A stretch of DNA of 64,000 bases from Streptomyces flavotricini (GTDB lineage: Bacteria; Actinomycetota; Actinomycetes; Streptomycetales; Streptomycetaceae). The position numbers and the translations under genes are program-made. Below are positions 43,080 through 51,728 of this stretch, in pieces. The stretch's first letter is position 1, and every line of letters starts with the position of its first letter. The notes under the pieces are model-generated. The model saw only the letters and a list, made by a program, of their open reading frames with translations, had not been told where the DNA came from and ran no database searches. The stretch is from NCBI RefSeq assembly GCF_020639365.1, contig NZ_JAINUL010000001.1, positions 3,113,223-3,177,222 of the forward strand, given 5' to 3'.

Positions 43080-44315
43080 GTGTCGAGATCCGGTCACCGG
43101 CGCCTACTGCTGGTTTCCACCAACTACGCTCCCGAGCACGCGGGGATTGGGCCGTACGCCACCCAGATCGCGGAGCACTGGGCGGATCTCGGCCATGACA
43201 CCCACGTATTCGCCGGCATGCCGCACTACCCGTCGTGGTCGTTGGAGCCGGAGTACAAGGGGGCGCTCCGGCGCACGGAACAGCGCGCGGGGGTCACAGT
43301 GCACCGGCGCGCGCACACCGTGCCGCCCCGCCAGACCGCCGTCAAGCGGGCCCTCTTTGAAGGATCGATTCTGCTGCACGGCGCCGTGGCCCCGCCCCGG
43401 ATGCCGCGCCCGGACGCGGTCATGGCCCAGATGCCCAGCCTGGCCGGCGGGGTCCTCGCCGCCCGGCTCGCCGCCCGCTGGAAGGTCCCGTTCATCCCGG
43501 TCGTCCAGGACCTGATGGGCGCGGCCGCCGCGCAGAGCGGAATCAGCGGCGGCGACAAGGCGGCCGCCATCGCCGGGCGCGCGGAGGCATACGCCCTGAA
43601 GCGGGCCACCCTGGTCGGCGTGATCCACGAGACCTTCGTGGACCGGGTCGTCGGCATGGGCGTGGACCCGGCGAAGATCCGCCTCGTGCCCAACTGGTCC
43701 CACGTCCCGCAGCCCACCCGGCCGCGCGGCCAGACCCGGCGCCACCTCGGCTGGGCGCCCGGCGAGCCGGTCGTCCTGCACTCCGGGAACATGGGCCTCA
43801 AGCAGGGCCTCGAAGTGCTCGTGGGCGCCGCCCGCCTGGATCCCGGTGTCCGCTTCGTCCTCATGGGCGACGGCAGTCAGCGCTCGGCCCTGGCCGACCT
43901 CGCGGCAGACGTGCCGAATCTGGACATCATCCCCCCTGCCGCCGACGGAGAGTTCCCGGATATCCTCGCGGCGGCGGACGTACTCGCCGTGACGCAGCAC
44001 GCGGCCGTGCTCGACATGAGCGTGCCGTCCAAACTGACCTCCTACTTCCAGGCCGGCCGGCCCGTCATCGCGTCCGTCGCGGCGGAGGGCGGCACGGCCC
44101 AGGAAGTGGAACGCTCGGGCGCGGGGGTGCTCGTACCACCGGAGGACCCCCATGCCCTGCTGAAGGCCGTACGGGCCCTCGCCGAGGACCCCGAGGGCGC
44201 GGATGCGCTCGGGGCCGCCGGGCCCCGGCACGTGGCGGCCCACCTGAGCCGTGACGCGGGCCTGGCCCGCATCGACGCACTGATAGACGAAGCACTTGGG
44301 GGTCCGCAGTCGTGA
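43080..44315 (+). CDS. GT4-family glycosyltransferase (WcaI/WbuB-like)
   Basis: The protein has 411 residues. The N-terminal Rossmann domain begins RLLLVSTNYAPEHAGIGPYA with AGMPHYPSWSLEPEYKG, typical of WcaI-like enzymes. The C-terminal domain has VVLHSGNMGLKQGLEVLVGA and MSVPSKLTSYFQAGRPVIAS, with the donor-binding acidic segment at VAAEGGTAQEVE. It transfers a sugar to a growing lipid-linked exopolysaccharide unit in the cytoplasm. The GTG at 43080 has AAGGGGA at good spacing; a GTG at 43047 is possible. It overlaps the next gene by GTGA. Confidence 0.9.
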   Translation: MSRSGHRRLLLVSTNYAPEHAGIGPYATQIAEHWADLGHDTHVFAGMPHYPSWSLEPEYKGALRRTEQRAGVTVHRRAHTVPPRQTAVKRALFEGSILLHGAVAPPRMPRPDAVMAQMPSLAGGVLAARLAARWKVPFIPVVQDLMGAAAAQSGISGGDKAAAIAGRAEAYALKRATLVGVIHETFVDRVVGMGVDPAKIRLVPNWSHVPQPTRPRGQTRRHLGWAPGEPVVLHSGNMGLKQGLEVLVGAARLDPGVRFVLMGDGSQRSALADLAADVPNLDIIPPAADGEFPDILAAADVLAVTQHAAVLDMSVPSKLTSYFQAGRPVIASVAAEGGTAQEVERSGAGVLVPPEDPHALLKAVRALAEDPEGADALGAAGPRHVAAHLSRDAGLARIDALIDEALGGPQS

Positions 44316-46090
44316 TCGAGACGAACCGCCCTGCGTCCGTCCCGACGGAGGACGAACCGGACCTCCTCAGGGACCAGTTCAAACAGCTCCTCCGCTACCG
44401 CCGCCTCCTCGGGGCGGGTGTCGGCATCGGCCTGCTGGGCGGCGTCTACCTCGGCATCTCCACGTCCGACACCTACGTCGCCACCGCGGACGTCGTGCTG
44501 CGCGCGCCCACCGACGACCCGTTCAACCCGAGCCTCGCCCCCGACAAGGCGATCAACATCGGCTCGGAGCGGCAGGTCGCGCTCAGCTCCTCCATAGCCA
44601 ACGAGGCCGCGAAGAAGCTCGGCGTGACCGCGAAGGACTTCGCCGGTCTGCGCAGCGGCCTCCAGGTGACCAACCCGCCCCAGACGATGGTGCTGCGGTT
44701 CACCTACACCGCGTCCTCCGCCAAGGAGGCCGCCACCCGCGCCAACGCGATGACCGAGGCGTACCTGCTCAAGCGGCAGGATGCCCTCGACGTCACGCGC
44801 GACAAGATGGTCAAGGGCTACCAGGACCAGCGCGACCCGGTCGCCAAGAACCTCGACGAGCTCGTCAAGCAGATCAACTCGATGCCGGCCGGCACGGGCC
44901 GCGACGCCGCGTACGCCTCGAAGACCGACCTGCAGAGCAAGGTCAACACCCTCAACAGCAACATCGCCAAGCTCCAGGCCCTGGACATGAGCCCGGGCCG
45001 GGTCACCAGCCCCGCGACCCCGCCGTCCGACACCGACGGCCCGGGCCTCGTGATGTCGCTGACGCTCGGCGCGGCCGTGGGCCTCGCCCTGGGCCTGCTC
45101 GCCGCGTGGGTCCGGCTCGTGTTCGACCCGGCGCCGCGCTCCGAGGGCGATGTCGCCCGGGCCCTACGGGCCCCCGTGCTCGGCTACCTCCCGCGGGCCA
45201 AGACCGGCGGCGGACCGCTGCTCGCGGCCGGCGAGGAGGACCCCCGGCTCGCCGAGGAGTTCCGCTCCGTGGCGTTCCGGCTCGCCTACGACTCCCGCTT
45301 CGCCGACCGGCGCCGGCTGCTGGTCGTCGCCCCGCGCGGCAGCAGCGAGACCGCCGCCGCGGCGGCCGTGAACCTGGCCGCCTCCTTCGCGGAGACCGGC
45401 AAGGACGTCCTGCTCATCGAGGCCGACCTGCGCACGCCGGTACTGGCCAGCCAGCTGCCGACCGGCGCCGGGCGGCCGCGGTGGAGCCAGACTCCGGGCG
45501 GCGCCTCCGGCGGCCCGGCGGCCCACGGCGACTCCGAGTGGCCCGACGGGCGCCAGCTCGTCGTCGACGCCGGGGAGTCGGGCACCTTCGACCTGATCCC
45601 GGGCGAGCCGGTGCGCAACGTGCCCCGCGCGCTGACCTCCGCGCGCGCCACCCGGCTGATCTCCGAGGCCGACTCCCCCAACTCCACGGTCGTCGTGCTC
45701 GCGCCGCCCGTGCTCTCGTACGCCGACGCCCTCGCGCTCGTCGACCGCGTCGACGGCGTCCTGGTCGTCTGCGACCCGCGCGCCGTCCACCGCACCGACC
45801 TGTCCCGGATCCGCGAGCTGATCAGCGGCGCCGGCGGCACGGTGCTCGGAGCGGTGCTGCACGCCCCGCTGCCGGGCGAGAAGCGCGGCCGCGGCGGCAA
45901 GTCGAAGGGCGCGCCCGCCGCCCCGGCGCAGGCCTCCCGGCCGTCCTCGCCGCAGGCGCAGCCGCTCACGCGGCAGCCGAACCAGGGGCAGGGGCAGCAG
46001 GCGCACCGGCAGGCCGAACCCGAACAGCACATCCCGGGTGACGGCACGGACACGGTGGCCCTGCGCACGGTGCGCATGGGCCGCAGATGA
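44312..46090 (+). CDS. Wzz/BY-kinase-like polysaccharide co-polymerase with degenerate Walker A
   Basis: The protein has 592 residues. Two membrane helices (about 33-50 and 247-270) bracket an extracellular coiled part, as in chain-length regulators. The cytoplasmic domain resembles bacterial tyrosine kinases: EEFRSVAFRLAYDSRF, VVAPRGSSETAAAAAVNLAA and LLIEADLRTPVLAS. The Walker A site (about 339-348) reads PRGSSETA, so the phosphate-binding Lys is missing, while the Walker A' DLR is kept. A Pro/Gln-rich tail follows, with no Tyr cluster. It probably regulates chain length without kinase activity. It is coupled by overlaps to genes on both sides. Confidence 0.85.
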   Translation: MIETNRPASVPTEDEPDLLRDQFKQLLRYRRLLGAGVGIGLLGGVYLGISTSDTYVATADVVLRAPTDDPFNPSLAPDKAINIGSERQVALSSSIANEAAKKLGVTAKDFAGLRSGLQVTNPPQTMVLRFTYTASSAKEAATRANAMTEAYLLKRQDALDVTRDKMVKGYQDQRDPVAKNLDELVKQINSMPAGTGRDAAYASKTDLQSKVNTLNSNIAKLQALDMSPGRVTSPATPPSDTDGPGLVMSLTLGAAVGLALGLLAAWVRLVFDPAPRSEGDVARALRAPVLGYLPRAKTGGGPLLAAGEEDPRLAEEFRSVAFRLAYDSRFADRRRLLVVAPRGSSETAAAAAVNLAASFAETGKDVLLIEADLRTPVLASQLPTGAGRPRWSQTPGGASGGPAAHGDSEWPDGRQLVVDAGESGTFDLIPGEPVRNVPRALTSARATRLISEADSPNSTVVVLAPPVLSYADALALVDRVDGVLVVCDPRAVHRTDLSRIRELISGAGGTVLGAVLHAPLPGEKRGRGGKSKGAPAAPAQASRPSSPQAQPLTRQPNQGQGQQAHRQAEPEQHIPGDGTDTVALRTVRMGRR

Positions 46091-47310
46091 GTCGGCGGGG
46101 CCTCGCCGCCGTCGCCTCGGTCCTGGACCAGGCCGCGTCCAGCGCCACGAACATCCTGGTGCTGGTGCTGGCCGCCCGGCTGTCCTCGGCGTCCGGTTTC
46201 GCCGACTTCTCGATGGTGTACGTGACGTTCACCGTGCTCCTCGGGCTGAACATGGCGTACGTCGGCCAGACGGTGGTGCTGGAGAAGGACGAGGACCGGC
46301 TGGGCGCGGTGTGCCGCTCGGGCCTCGCGTTCACCGGGGCCGCCTCGGCGGCGGCGGGCGCGGCGCTGGCCGTCGTCGGCCTCGCCGTGCCGGGGGCCGG
46401 CGGCTGGGCGTTCCTCTCGCTGGGCCTCGTACTGCCGCTGGTGCTCCTCCAGGACGGGCTGCGGTACTGCTTCTCCGCGCTGCGCGTCCCCGAGCGGGCG
46501 CTGGCCGCGGACGCGCTGCGGCTGGTGTGCGTCGTGGCCGCGCTGCTGCTCCAGCCCCAAGGTGCTTCGGCGGGGCGGCTGGTGCTGGTGTGGGGGGTCT
46601 CGGCGCTTCCGGCGCTCGCGCTGGGGCTCTGGCTGCTGCGTCCGTACGTCCGGGGCTCGGCGGCCGATCTGCGTCCGTACCTGCGGCGGGGGCACCTGGG
46701 GCAGCGGTTCGTGGTCGAGTTCGCGGTGGGCAACGGGTCCAGCCAGCTGGCGGTGCTGGGGCTCGGCCTCTTCGCGACCCCGCTGGCGGTGGGCGCGCTG
46801 CGCGGTGCGACGACCTTGTTCGGCCCGCTGAACGTGCTGTTCAACTCGGCGAACGCGTTCGGCCCCCCGGTGGTGGGCCGGGCGTCGGGCAAGCGGGGCG
46901 TGGTCCGGCTGACGGCGGCGATGGGCGGTGTGCTGGCGGCGCTGGGCGCCGGCTGGGGCGCGGTCCTGTACGCCCTGCCCGACGGCGTGGGCCGACAGCT
47001 GCTGGGCGACACGTGGGCGGCGGCCTCCGCCCTGCTCCCGGCCACGGGAGCCCAGTACGCGGTGATGGGCCTGGGCACCTGCGCCCTGCTGACCCTGCGC
47101 GTCCTCAACCCGAAGGCGACGCTCTCGTTGCAGGTCGTCTTCTCGCTGCTGTCGGTGGCGCTGCTGCTCGGCGGGTACGCGGTGGCCGGCGTGACCGGCG
47201 CCGCCTGGGGACTGGCGGCGGGCTCGGCGCTCAAGGCCGCGGCGGCCTGGCTCCGCGTCTCCCGCGTCCCGGTGCGCGCCCCCGAGCCGCCGGTCACGAC
47301 GGCCGCCTGA
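46087..47310 (+). CDS. Polysaccharide flippase (Wzx/MATE-like membrane protein)
   Basis: The protein has 407 residues and about 12 hydrophobic segments. It starts MSRRGLAAVASVLDQAASSA followed by TNILVLVLAARLSSASGFAD, the opening typical of O-antigen flippases. It should move lipid-linked repeat units to the outer face of the membrane. Its ATG overlaps the stop of the Wzz-like gene (ATGA). It ends 38 bases before the convergent Wzy-like gene. Confidence 0.83.
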   Translation: MSRRGLAAVASVLDQAASSATNILVLVLAARLSSASGFADFSMVYVTFTVLLGLNMAYVGQTVVLEKDEDRLGAVCRSGLAFTGAASAAAGAALAVVGLAVPGAGGWAFLSLGLVLPLVLLQDGLRYCFSALRVPERALAADALRLVCVVAALLLQPQGASAGRLVLVWGVSALPALALGLWLLRPYVRGSAADLRPYLRRGHLGQRFVVEFAVGNGSSQLAVLGLGLFATPLAVGALRGATTLFGPLNVLFNSANAFGPPVVGRASGKRGVVRLTAAMGGVLAALGAGWGAVLYALPDGVGRQLLGDTWAAASALLPATGAQYAVMGLGTCALLTLRVLNPKATLSLQVVFSLLSVALLLGGYAVAGVTGAAWGLAAGSALKAAAAWLRVSRVPVRAPEPPVTTAA

Positions 47311-47347
47311 CCCGCCGGGCGCCCGGCTCCGGGCCTTCCGGGCGCCG

Positions 47348-48865
47348 CTAGCGCAGCTTGGTGGACTTGTCCTGGCGGTACGTCGCCACCAGCGCCAGGC
47401 AGAGGGCGGCGATCGCCACACGGCCGGAGGCCTGGAGCAGGGGGCCCCGGAGCAGGATGAACGAGTAGCCCGCGACCAGCGGGACCACCACCGAGATCAG
47501 GCTGCCCGGAGGCGAGCGCCGCGTGGCGCGCTTCGCGTAGCGGCGGTCCACCCGGGCCGCCGCGTACCCCGTGGCCAGGAGCCCGGCGCCCATGCCCAGC
47601 GGGCCGAAGTCCAGCCACAGCTCGGCCCAGATCGGGGACGAGAGGTTGGTGTTGACCGTCCCCATCCACTCGCCGACCATCACCCCCGTGTCCTTCGGCT
47701 TGCCCGGCCAGACCGAGCGCGGCACCGCGAAGAAGACGGACCCGGCGAGCTGGCTCCCGTACAGGTGCCCGGGGCCGGAGTTCGAGTAGGTGATGGTGTT
47801 CGCGAACATGCCGATCTGGTCGTAGTCCTTCAGCGCCATCGGCTCCAGGAACGACGTCGTCTCGACCGGCTTGTAGTTCTTCTCGTCGTAGCGGAAGCGG
47901 TCCGCGAACGGGAACACGAGCAGGGCGATCACCACGGCCATCGACAGCGCCACCCGGTACATCGCGGCGCTCACCGGGAAGACGGTGAACAGCAGCGCGA
48001 ACATGACCGTGAGGAACCAGTACCGCGGGTTCGAGATCGGGTTGTTGACCACCAGGTTGAGCAGGGCCAGCGCCCCCCAGGTGACGATGATCGACACCTT
48101 GCGGCGGGCGTACGTCGAGGTGATCAGCCAGCGCGTGTAGAGCAGCAGGGCGAGCAGCGCCGGGACGGTGCCGAAGCCGCGCAGCAGGGCCTGGCCGGCC
48201 TGCCCGTCGCCGTTGGAGACGCCCGCCTCCTCGATGCCCGCGATGATCTCCTGGCGACTGGAGAAGAAGACCGCCGGGCCGCCGAGCTTCATGATGAAAG
48301 CGGCGCTGCACAGAAAGGCGAGCCCGGTCAGCAGTTGGAGGCGGCGCCGGTGGGCCATGACCGGCCGCGGCTCCTTCTGGGAACCGCCGGCCCGCCCGGT
48401 CGGCCGGTGGCGGGCCAGCAGGACGCCGACGTCGAACGCCGTGCAGCCGAGCAGGACCAGGCCGATGGCGACGGTGAGGTCGGAGCGGGGGCCGACCACG
48501 GGGGTCGGGACCCGGCCGAGGACGGCCTGCGCGAGCGGGGCCACGCCCATCGCCATGTAGACGAAGAGCCAGAAGGAGCCCTGGAGCAGCTTGCGCCGGC
48601 TGGTCAGGACCATCGCCGAGAGCCGGGCGCCCGCGTACATCGTGAGCAGGAGCTGGAGCCAGAAGGCGGCGTCGTGCTGGCCGTCGCCCGGCTGGACGGC
48701 GACGAACAGCGGCAGGAAGACGGTGAAGCCGAGGATGAGCGGGACGGACAGGGCGCGGGAGAGCAGGGTCCGCGGGGTGGTGACCCGGCCCCACTTGTGC
48801 GCGTCCTCCGGCTCGGGGACGGGCGGCGGCGGGGTCACCGTGGGCTTGCGTATGTCCGTTGCCAC
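47348..48865 (-). CDS. O-antigen polymerase-like membrane protein (Wzy-like)
   Basis: The protein has 505 residues with about 12 membrane segments and a long extracytoplasmic loop (FADRFRYDEKNYKPVETTSF through SVWPGKPKDTGVMVGEWMG), the usual layout of Wzy polymerases and O-antigen ligases, whose sequences are poorly conserved. Its role is inferred from topology and from the flippase and co-polymerase genes beside it: it would link repeat units outside the membrane. The start is a GTG at 48865 with GGGGGCGGCA upstream; the N-terminal 30 residues are Pro-rich and cytoplasmic. Confidence 0.75.
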   Translation of the reverse strand: MATDIRKPTVTPPPPVPEPEDAHKWGRVTTPRTLLSRALSVPLILGFTVFLPLFVAVQPGDGQHDAAFWLQLLLTMYAGARLSAMVLTSRRKLLQGSFWLFVYMAMGVAPLAQAVLGRVPTPVVGPRSDLTVAIGLVLLGCTAFDVGVLLARHRPTGRAGGSQKEPRPVMAHRRRLQLLTGLAFLCSAAFIMKLGGPAVFFSSRQEIIAGIEEAGVSNGDGQAGQALLRGFGTVPALLALLLYTRWLITSTYARRKVSIIVTWGALALLNLVVNNPISNPRYWFLTVMFALLFTVFPVSAAMYRVALSMAVVIALLVFPFADRFRYDEKNYKPVETTSFLEPMALKDYDQIGMFANTITYSNSGPGHLYGSQLAGSVFFAVPRSVWPGKPKDTGVMVGEWMGTVNTNLSSPIWAELWLDFGPLGMGAGLLATGYAAARVDRRYAKRATRRSPPGSLISVVVPLVAGYSFILLRGPLLQASGRVAIAALCLALVATYRQDKSTKLR

Positions 48866-48980
48866 TGCCGCCCCCACCCGATGTGCCTGGTCCGCGCGCA
48901 GTCTAGTCTGAGCGGGCGGCGCCCGGGGAGGCGCTCCTGCGGAGCGCGACGAGCCCGCAGCGCACGATGAGGGGCGACAG

Positions 48981-49520
48981 TTGCGTGATCTTCCTGCCTT
49001 CACGCTGGCCGGGTACGACAAGGGGCGCGGGCTGCTGACGCAGGCGCTCTGGTTCACGGTGATGAACACGCTGTTCATGGCGTGGTTCTGTCCGGCCCGG
49101 CTGCGGGTGGCACTGCTGCGCGCGTTCGGCGCGCGCATCGGCGAGGGGGTGCTGATCCGGCACAGGGTACGGGTGCTGTGGCCGTGGAAGCTCACCGTCG
49201 GCGACCACACGTGGATCGGCGAGGGCGCCTGGCTGCTGAACCTGGAGCCGGTGACCATCGGCGCGAACGTCTGCATCTCGCAGGAGGCCATGCTCTGCAC
49301 CGGCTCGCACGACCACCGGGCAGCCGACTTCCGCTACCGCAACGCGCCGATCGTGGTCGAGGACGGCGCGTGGGTGGCCGTACGGGCGACCGTGCTGGCC
49401 GGGGTCACGGTGGGCCGCTGCGCGGTGGCGGGTGCCGGATCCGTGGTCCACAGAAACCTTCCTGCGCTGACCCTGCAGACGATGGACGGGCAGCGCCGCC
49501 CGGTCGAGGAGCCCAAGTGA
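48981..49520 (+). CDS. Hexapeptide-repeat acetyltransferase (WcaF-like)
   Basis: The protein has 179 residues. An N-terminal helical part (LLTQALWFTVMNTLFMAWFC) is followed by left-handed beta-helix hexapeptide turns: IGEGVLIRHRVRVLWPWKLT, VGDHTWIGEGAWLLNLEPVT, IGANVCISQEAMLC, then TGSHDHRAADF with the catalytic His. It probably O-acetylates the exopolysaccharide unit. The start is a TTG at 48981 with AGGGG seven bases upstream, and it overlaps the next glycosyltransferase gene by GTGA. Confidence 0.9.
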   Translation: MRDLPAFTLAGYDKGRGLLTQALWFTVMNTLFMAWFCPARLRVALLRAFGARIGEGVLIRHRVRVLWPWKLTVGDHTWIGEGAWLLNLEPVTIGANVCISQEAMLCTGSHDHRAADFRYRNAPIVVEDGAWVAVRATVLAGVTVGRCAVAGAGSVVHRNLPALTLQTMDGQRRPVEEPK

Positions 49521-50632
49521 GAGTCCTGCACGCCGTCACGCTCCACTCCCCCTCGCACGCGTTCGGCGGGCCCGTCCGGGTCGCGCTGAACCTGGCCAAG
49601 GGGCTGCGGGGCCTCGGCCACGAGGCGCGGCTGCTGGCGCTGGGCGAGGGCTTCCCGGACCCGTGGCCGACGTCGGTGGAGGGCGTCCCGGCGAAGCTGT
49701 TCCCGGCCCGGCGCCTCCTCCCCCTGGGCTTCAGCGGGATGACCTCACCGGCCCTGCTGGCCTCGGCGGGCCGGCTGGTCCGGGACGCGGACGTGGTCCA
49801 CGTCCACCTGGCGCGGGACCTGGTGACCCTGCCGGTGGCCCTCGCCGCGCTGCGGGCCGGCAAGCCGCTGGTGCTGCAGACCCACGGGATGGTGGACCCG
49901 AGCGAGAAGCTGCTGGCCAAGGTGCTGGACGCGGTGGCCGTACGCAGGCTGCTGCGCGGCGCGGACGCGGTGCTGTACCTGACCCCGCACGAACGGGAGG
50001 GCCTCGACGCGGTGGTGGGCGGCGCGCTGCCGGGGGCGGTCCGGCTGGTGAACGGCACGCCCGCGCAGGAGGAGCGGCCGGCCCCGGCCGGTCCCCCGCG
50101 CATCCTGTACTCGGCGCGCCTGCAGGCCCGCAAGCGCCCGGTGGACTTCGTGGACGCGGCCCCGGCGATCCTGGCGGCGCACCCGGACGCGGAGTTCGTG
50201 GTGGCCGGCCCGGACGAGGGCGAGCTGGCGGCGGTGCGGGCCCGCATCGCGGAGCTGGGTCTCGGGGGCTGCTTCACGGTCCCGGGTGCGCTGTCCGCCT
50301 CCGAGGTCCTGACGGAGCTGCGGCGGGCGCACGTCTACGTACTCCCGTCGGTGGACGAGCCGTTCCCGATGTCGGTCCTGGAGGCCCTGTCGGTGGGCGT
50401 CCCGTCGGTGGTCACCCACTCGAACGGCCTGGCCCGCGACATCGCCGCGGCGGGCGCCGGCCGCGCGGTCCCCCCGGGCGCGGCGGACGTGGCCCAAGCC
50501 GTCCTGTCCCTCCTGGACCCCACCGAGAACGCCGCGGCCGGGGCATCGGCCCGCAGACTGGCCGCGGACTCCTTCTCGATGGAAGCCGTCCTCGGCACCC
50601 TCCTCCCGATCTACGAGAAGGCCCTGCGCTGA
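49517..50632 (+). CDS. GT4-family glycosyltransferase
   Basis: The protein has 371 residues. The N-terminal domain begins VRVLHAVTLHSPSHAFGGPV with VHVHLARDLVTLPVALAAL. The C-terminal domain has PPRILYSARLQARKRPVDFV, FVVAGPDEGELAAV and VLPSVDEPFPMSVLEALSVG, the GT4 EX7E donor-binding region. Its start (GTG 49517) overlaps the acetyltransferase stop, so both are made together. It ends four bases from the convergent DUF6458 gene. Confidence 0.92.
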   Translation: MRVLHAVTLHSPSHAFGGPVRVALNLAKGLRGLGHEARLLALGEGFPDPWPTSVEGVPAKLFPARRLLPLGFSGMTSPALLASAGRLVRDADVVHVHLARDLVTLPVALAALRAGKPLVLQTHGMVDPSEKLLAKVLDAVAVRRLLRGADAVLYLTPHEREGLDAVVGGALPGAVRLVNGTPAQEERPAPAGPPRILYSARLQARKRPVDFVDAAPAILAAHPDAEFVVAGPDEGELAAVRARIAELGLGGCFTVPGALSASEVLTELRRAHVYVLPSVDEPFPMSVLEALSVGVPSVVTHSNGLARDIAAAGAGRAVPPGAADVAQAVLSLLDPTENAAAGASARRLAADSFSMEAVLGTLLPIYEKALR

Positions 50633-50636
50633 CGGG

Positions 50637-50849
50637 CTACAGCTCCCGGTGGGTCTCGTCGACCACCGGGAGGGCCGCCGCGCGGCGGCGTTTGAAGACG
50701 CTCGCGTAGACGGCGAGGCCGATGGCGCCCGCCGCCATCATGATCAGCCCGACGACGTCGAGGTTGACGCTCTCCATCTTCCAGTCCGTCGCGAAGGTGA
50801 GGATGGCCCCCACCACGATCAGCGCGATGCAGCCGCCGATGCCTCCCAT
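50637..50849 (-). CDS. DUF6458 family small membrane protein
   Basis: The protein has 70 residues with two membrane helices (about 4-20 and 30-50): GGIGGCIALIVVGAILTFAT and NLDVVGLIMMAAGAIGLAVY, then a basic KRRR stop-transfer and a short polar tail. Members are widespread in actinobacteria and have no known function. It lies between the glycosyltransferase and the lipoprotein gene. Confidence 0.87.
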   Translation of the reverse strand: MGGIGGCIALIVVGAILTFATDWKMESVNLDVVGLIMMAAGAIGLAVYASVFKRRRAAALPVVDETHREL

Positions 50850-50910
50850 GTGATTCGCCTCCGCAGTCGTTGTCGTCTGACCGCGCGGCTACCCGGGAAG
50901 CGGATGCGAA

Positions 50911-50950
50911 AACGCCGCCCCCGGCCCGGAGTCCGGGCGGGGGCGGCGTT
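50911..50950 (-). terminator. Hairpin downstream of the lipoprotein gene
   Basis: A near-perfect 18-19-bp stem (AACGCCGCCCCC and complement, one bulged G) 19 bases past the stop at 50969. Confidence 0.75.
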
Positions 50951-50968
50951 CGCGTCGTACGGGAGGGG

Positions 50969-51646
50969 CTACGCCGGGATCCAGGCGTAGCAGCCCGCCG
51001 AGGTGAAGGTCGCCGTGCCCGCGGGGATCGCGGCGGTGATCTTGTCGCCGGGCTTCGCGGGGGACTCCGGACCCGAGGCCAGGACCGCGCCGTCCTTGCC
51101 CTTCGCCTCCCAGGTGCACGTCGTGGCCTGGGTCAGCGCCCGGTACGTGCCCGCCGCGGGCGACTGGCGGGTGCCGTCCGCGAAGCCCTTGGAGGCCGCG
51201 TCCAGGATCGGCTTCTGCTCCGGGCACAGGTAGGTGATCGCGTCCTTCGCCCCCGGGATCTCCCCGGCGACGATGGCCCCGGTCGCCGCGTCCTTGTCGC
51301 GCTTCGCGGTGCGCTCCACCCGCTGGCAGGACTCCTGGCCGGTCTGGAGGACCGCCGCCGGGTCCATCTTCTCGGGGACCCGTCCGCTCAGGTACTGCTT
51401 CTCGTTGGCCTTGAAGCTGCCCGTCTTCGGGGTGAGCTTCGCGTCCGGCAGGACCGGGCCGGTCGGCTTCGCGTCGGGCGAGACCGGGGCCGCCGAGGCG
51501 TCCGCCGGGTCCGGGACCGAGGAGGCGGCCGGCGGCTTCGGCTTCGCGGCCTCGGCGTCGGCCTTGCCGTCGCCGCCCGAGCTGCAGGCGGTCAGGGTCA
51601 GAGCCGCGGCCAGCAGAACAGCAGCCGCAGCGGAGCGTCGGTACAT
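50969..51646 (-). CDS. Lipoprotein of unknown function
   Basis: The protein has 225 residues. The signal ends in a lipobox (LTLTAC, Cys about 21), followed by a 50-residue Pro/Ala/Asp linker and a globular part with four cysteines (QESCQRVERTAKR, ITYLCPEQKP, ATTCTWEAKGKDG, TSAGCYAWIPA), likely two disulfides. No family is recognised. It lies just downstream of the large LamG protein gene on the same strand, with a strong hairpin between them, so it is probably separately transcribed. Confidence 0.8.
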   Translation of the reverse strand: MYRRSAAAAVLLAAALTLTACSSGGDGKADAEAAKPKPPAASSVPDPADASAAPVSPDAKPTGPVLPDAKLTPKTGSFKANEKQYLSGRVPEKMDPAAVLQTGQESCQRVERTAKRDKDAATGAIVAGEIPGAKDAITYLCPEQKPILDAASKGFADGTRQSPAAGTYRALTQATTCTWEAKGKDGAVLASGPESPAKPGDKITAAIPAGTATFTSAGCYAWIPA

Positions 51647-51679
51647 CTTGGGGGCTCCTGTTGTTACGTGGGATAGGGG

Positions 51680-51715
51680 TGCGGGGCCCGGCTGTGTTCC
51701 ACGCCGGGCCCCGCA
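51680..51715 (-). terminator. Hairpin downstream of the LamG-protein gene
   Basis: A perfect 13-bp stem (TGCGGGGCCCGGC and complement) with a 10-base loop, 14 bases past the stop at 51729. Confidence 0.75.
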
Positions 51716-51728
51716 TCCGTCTACGCGG

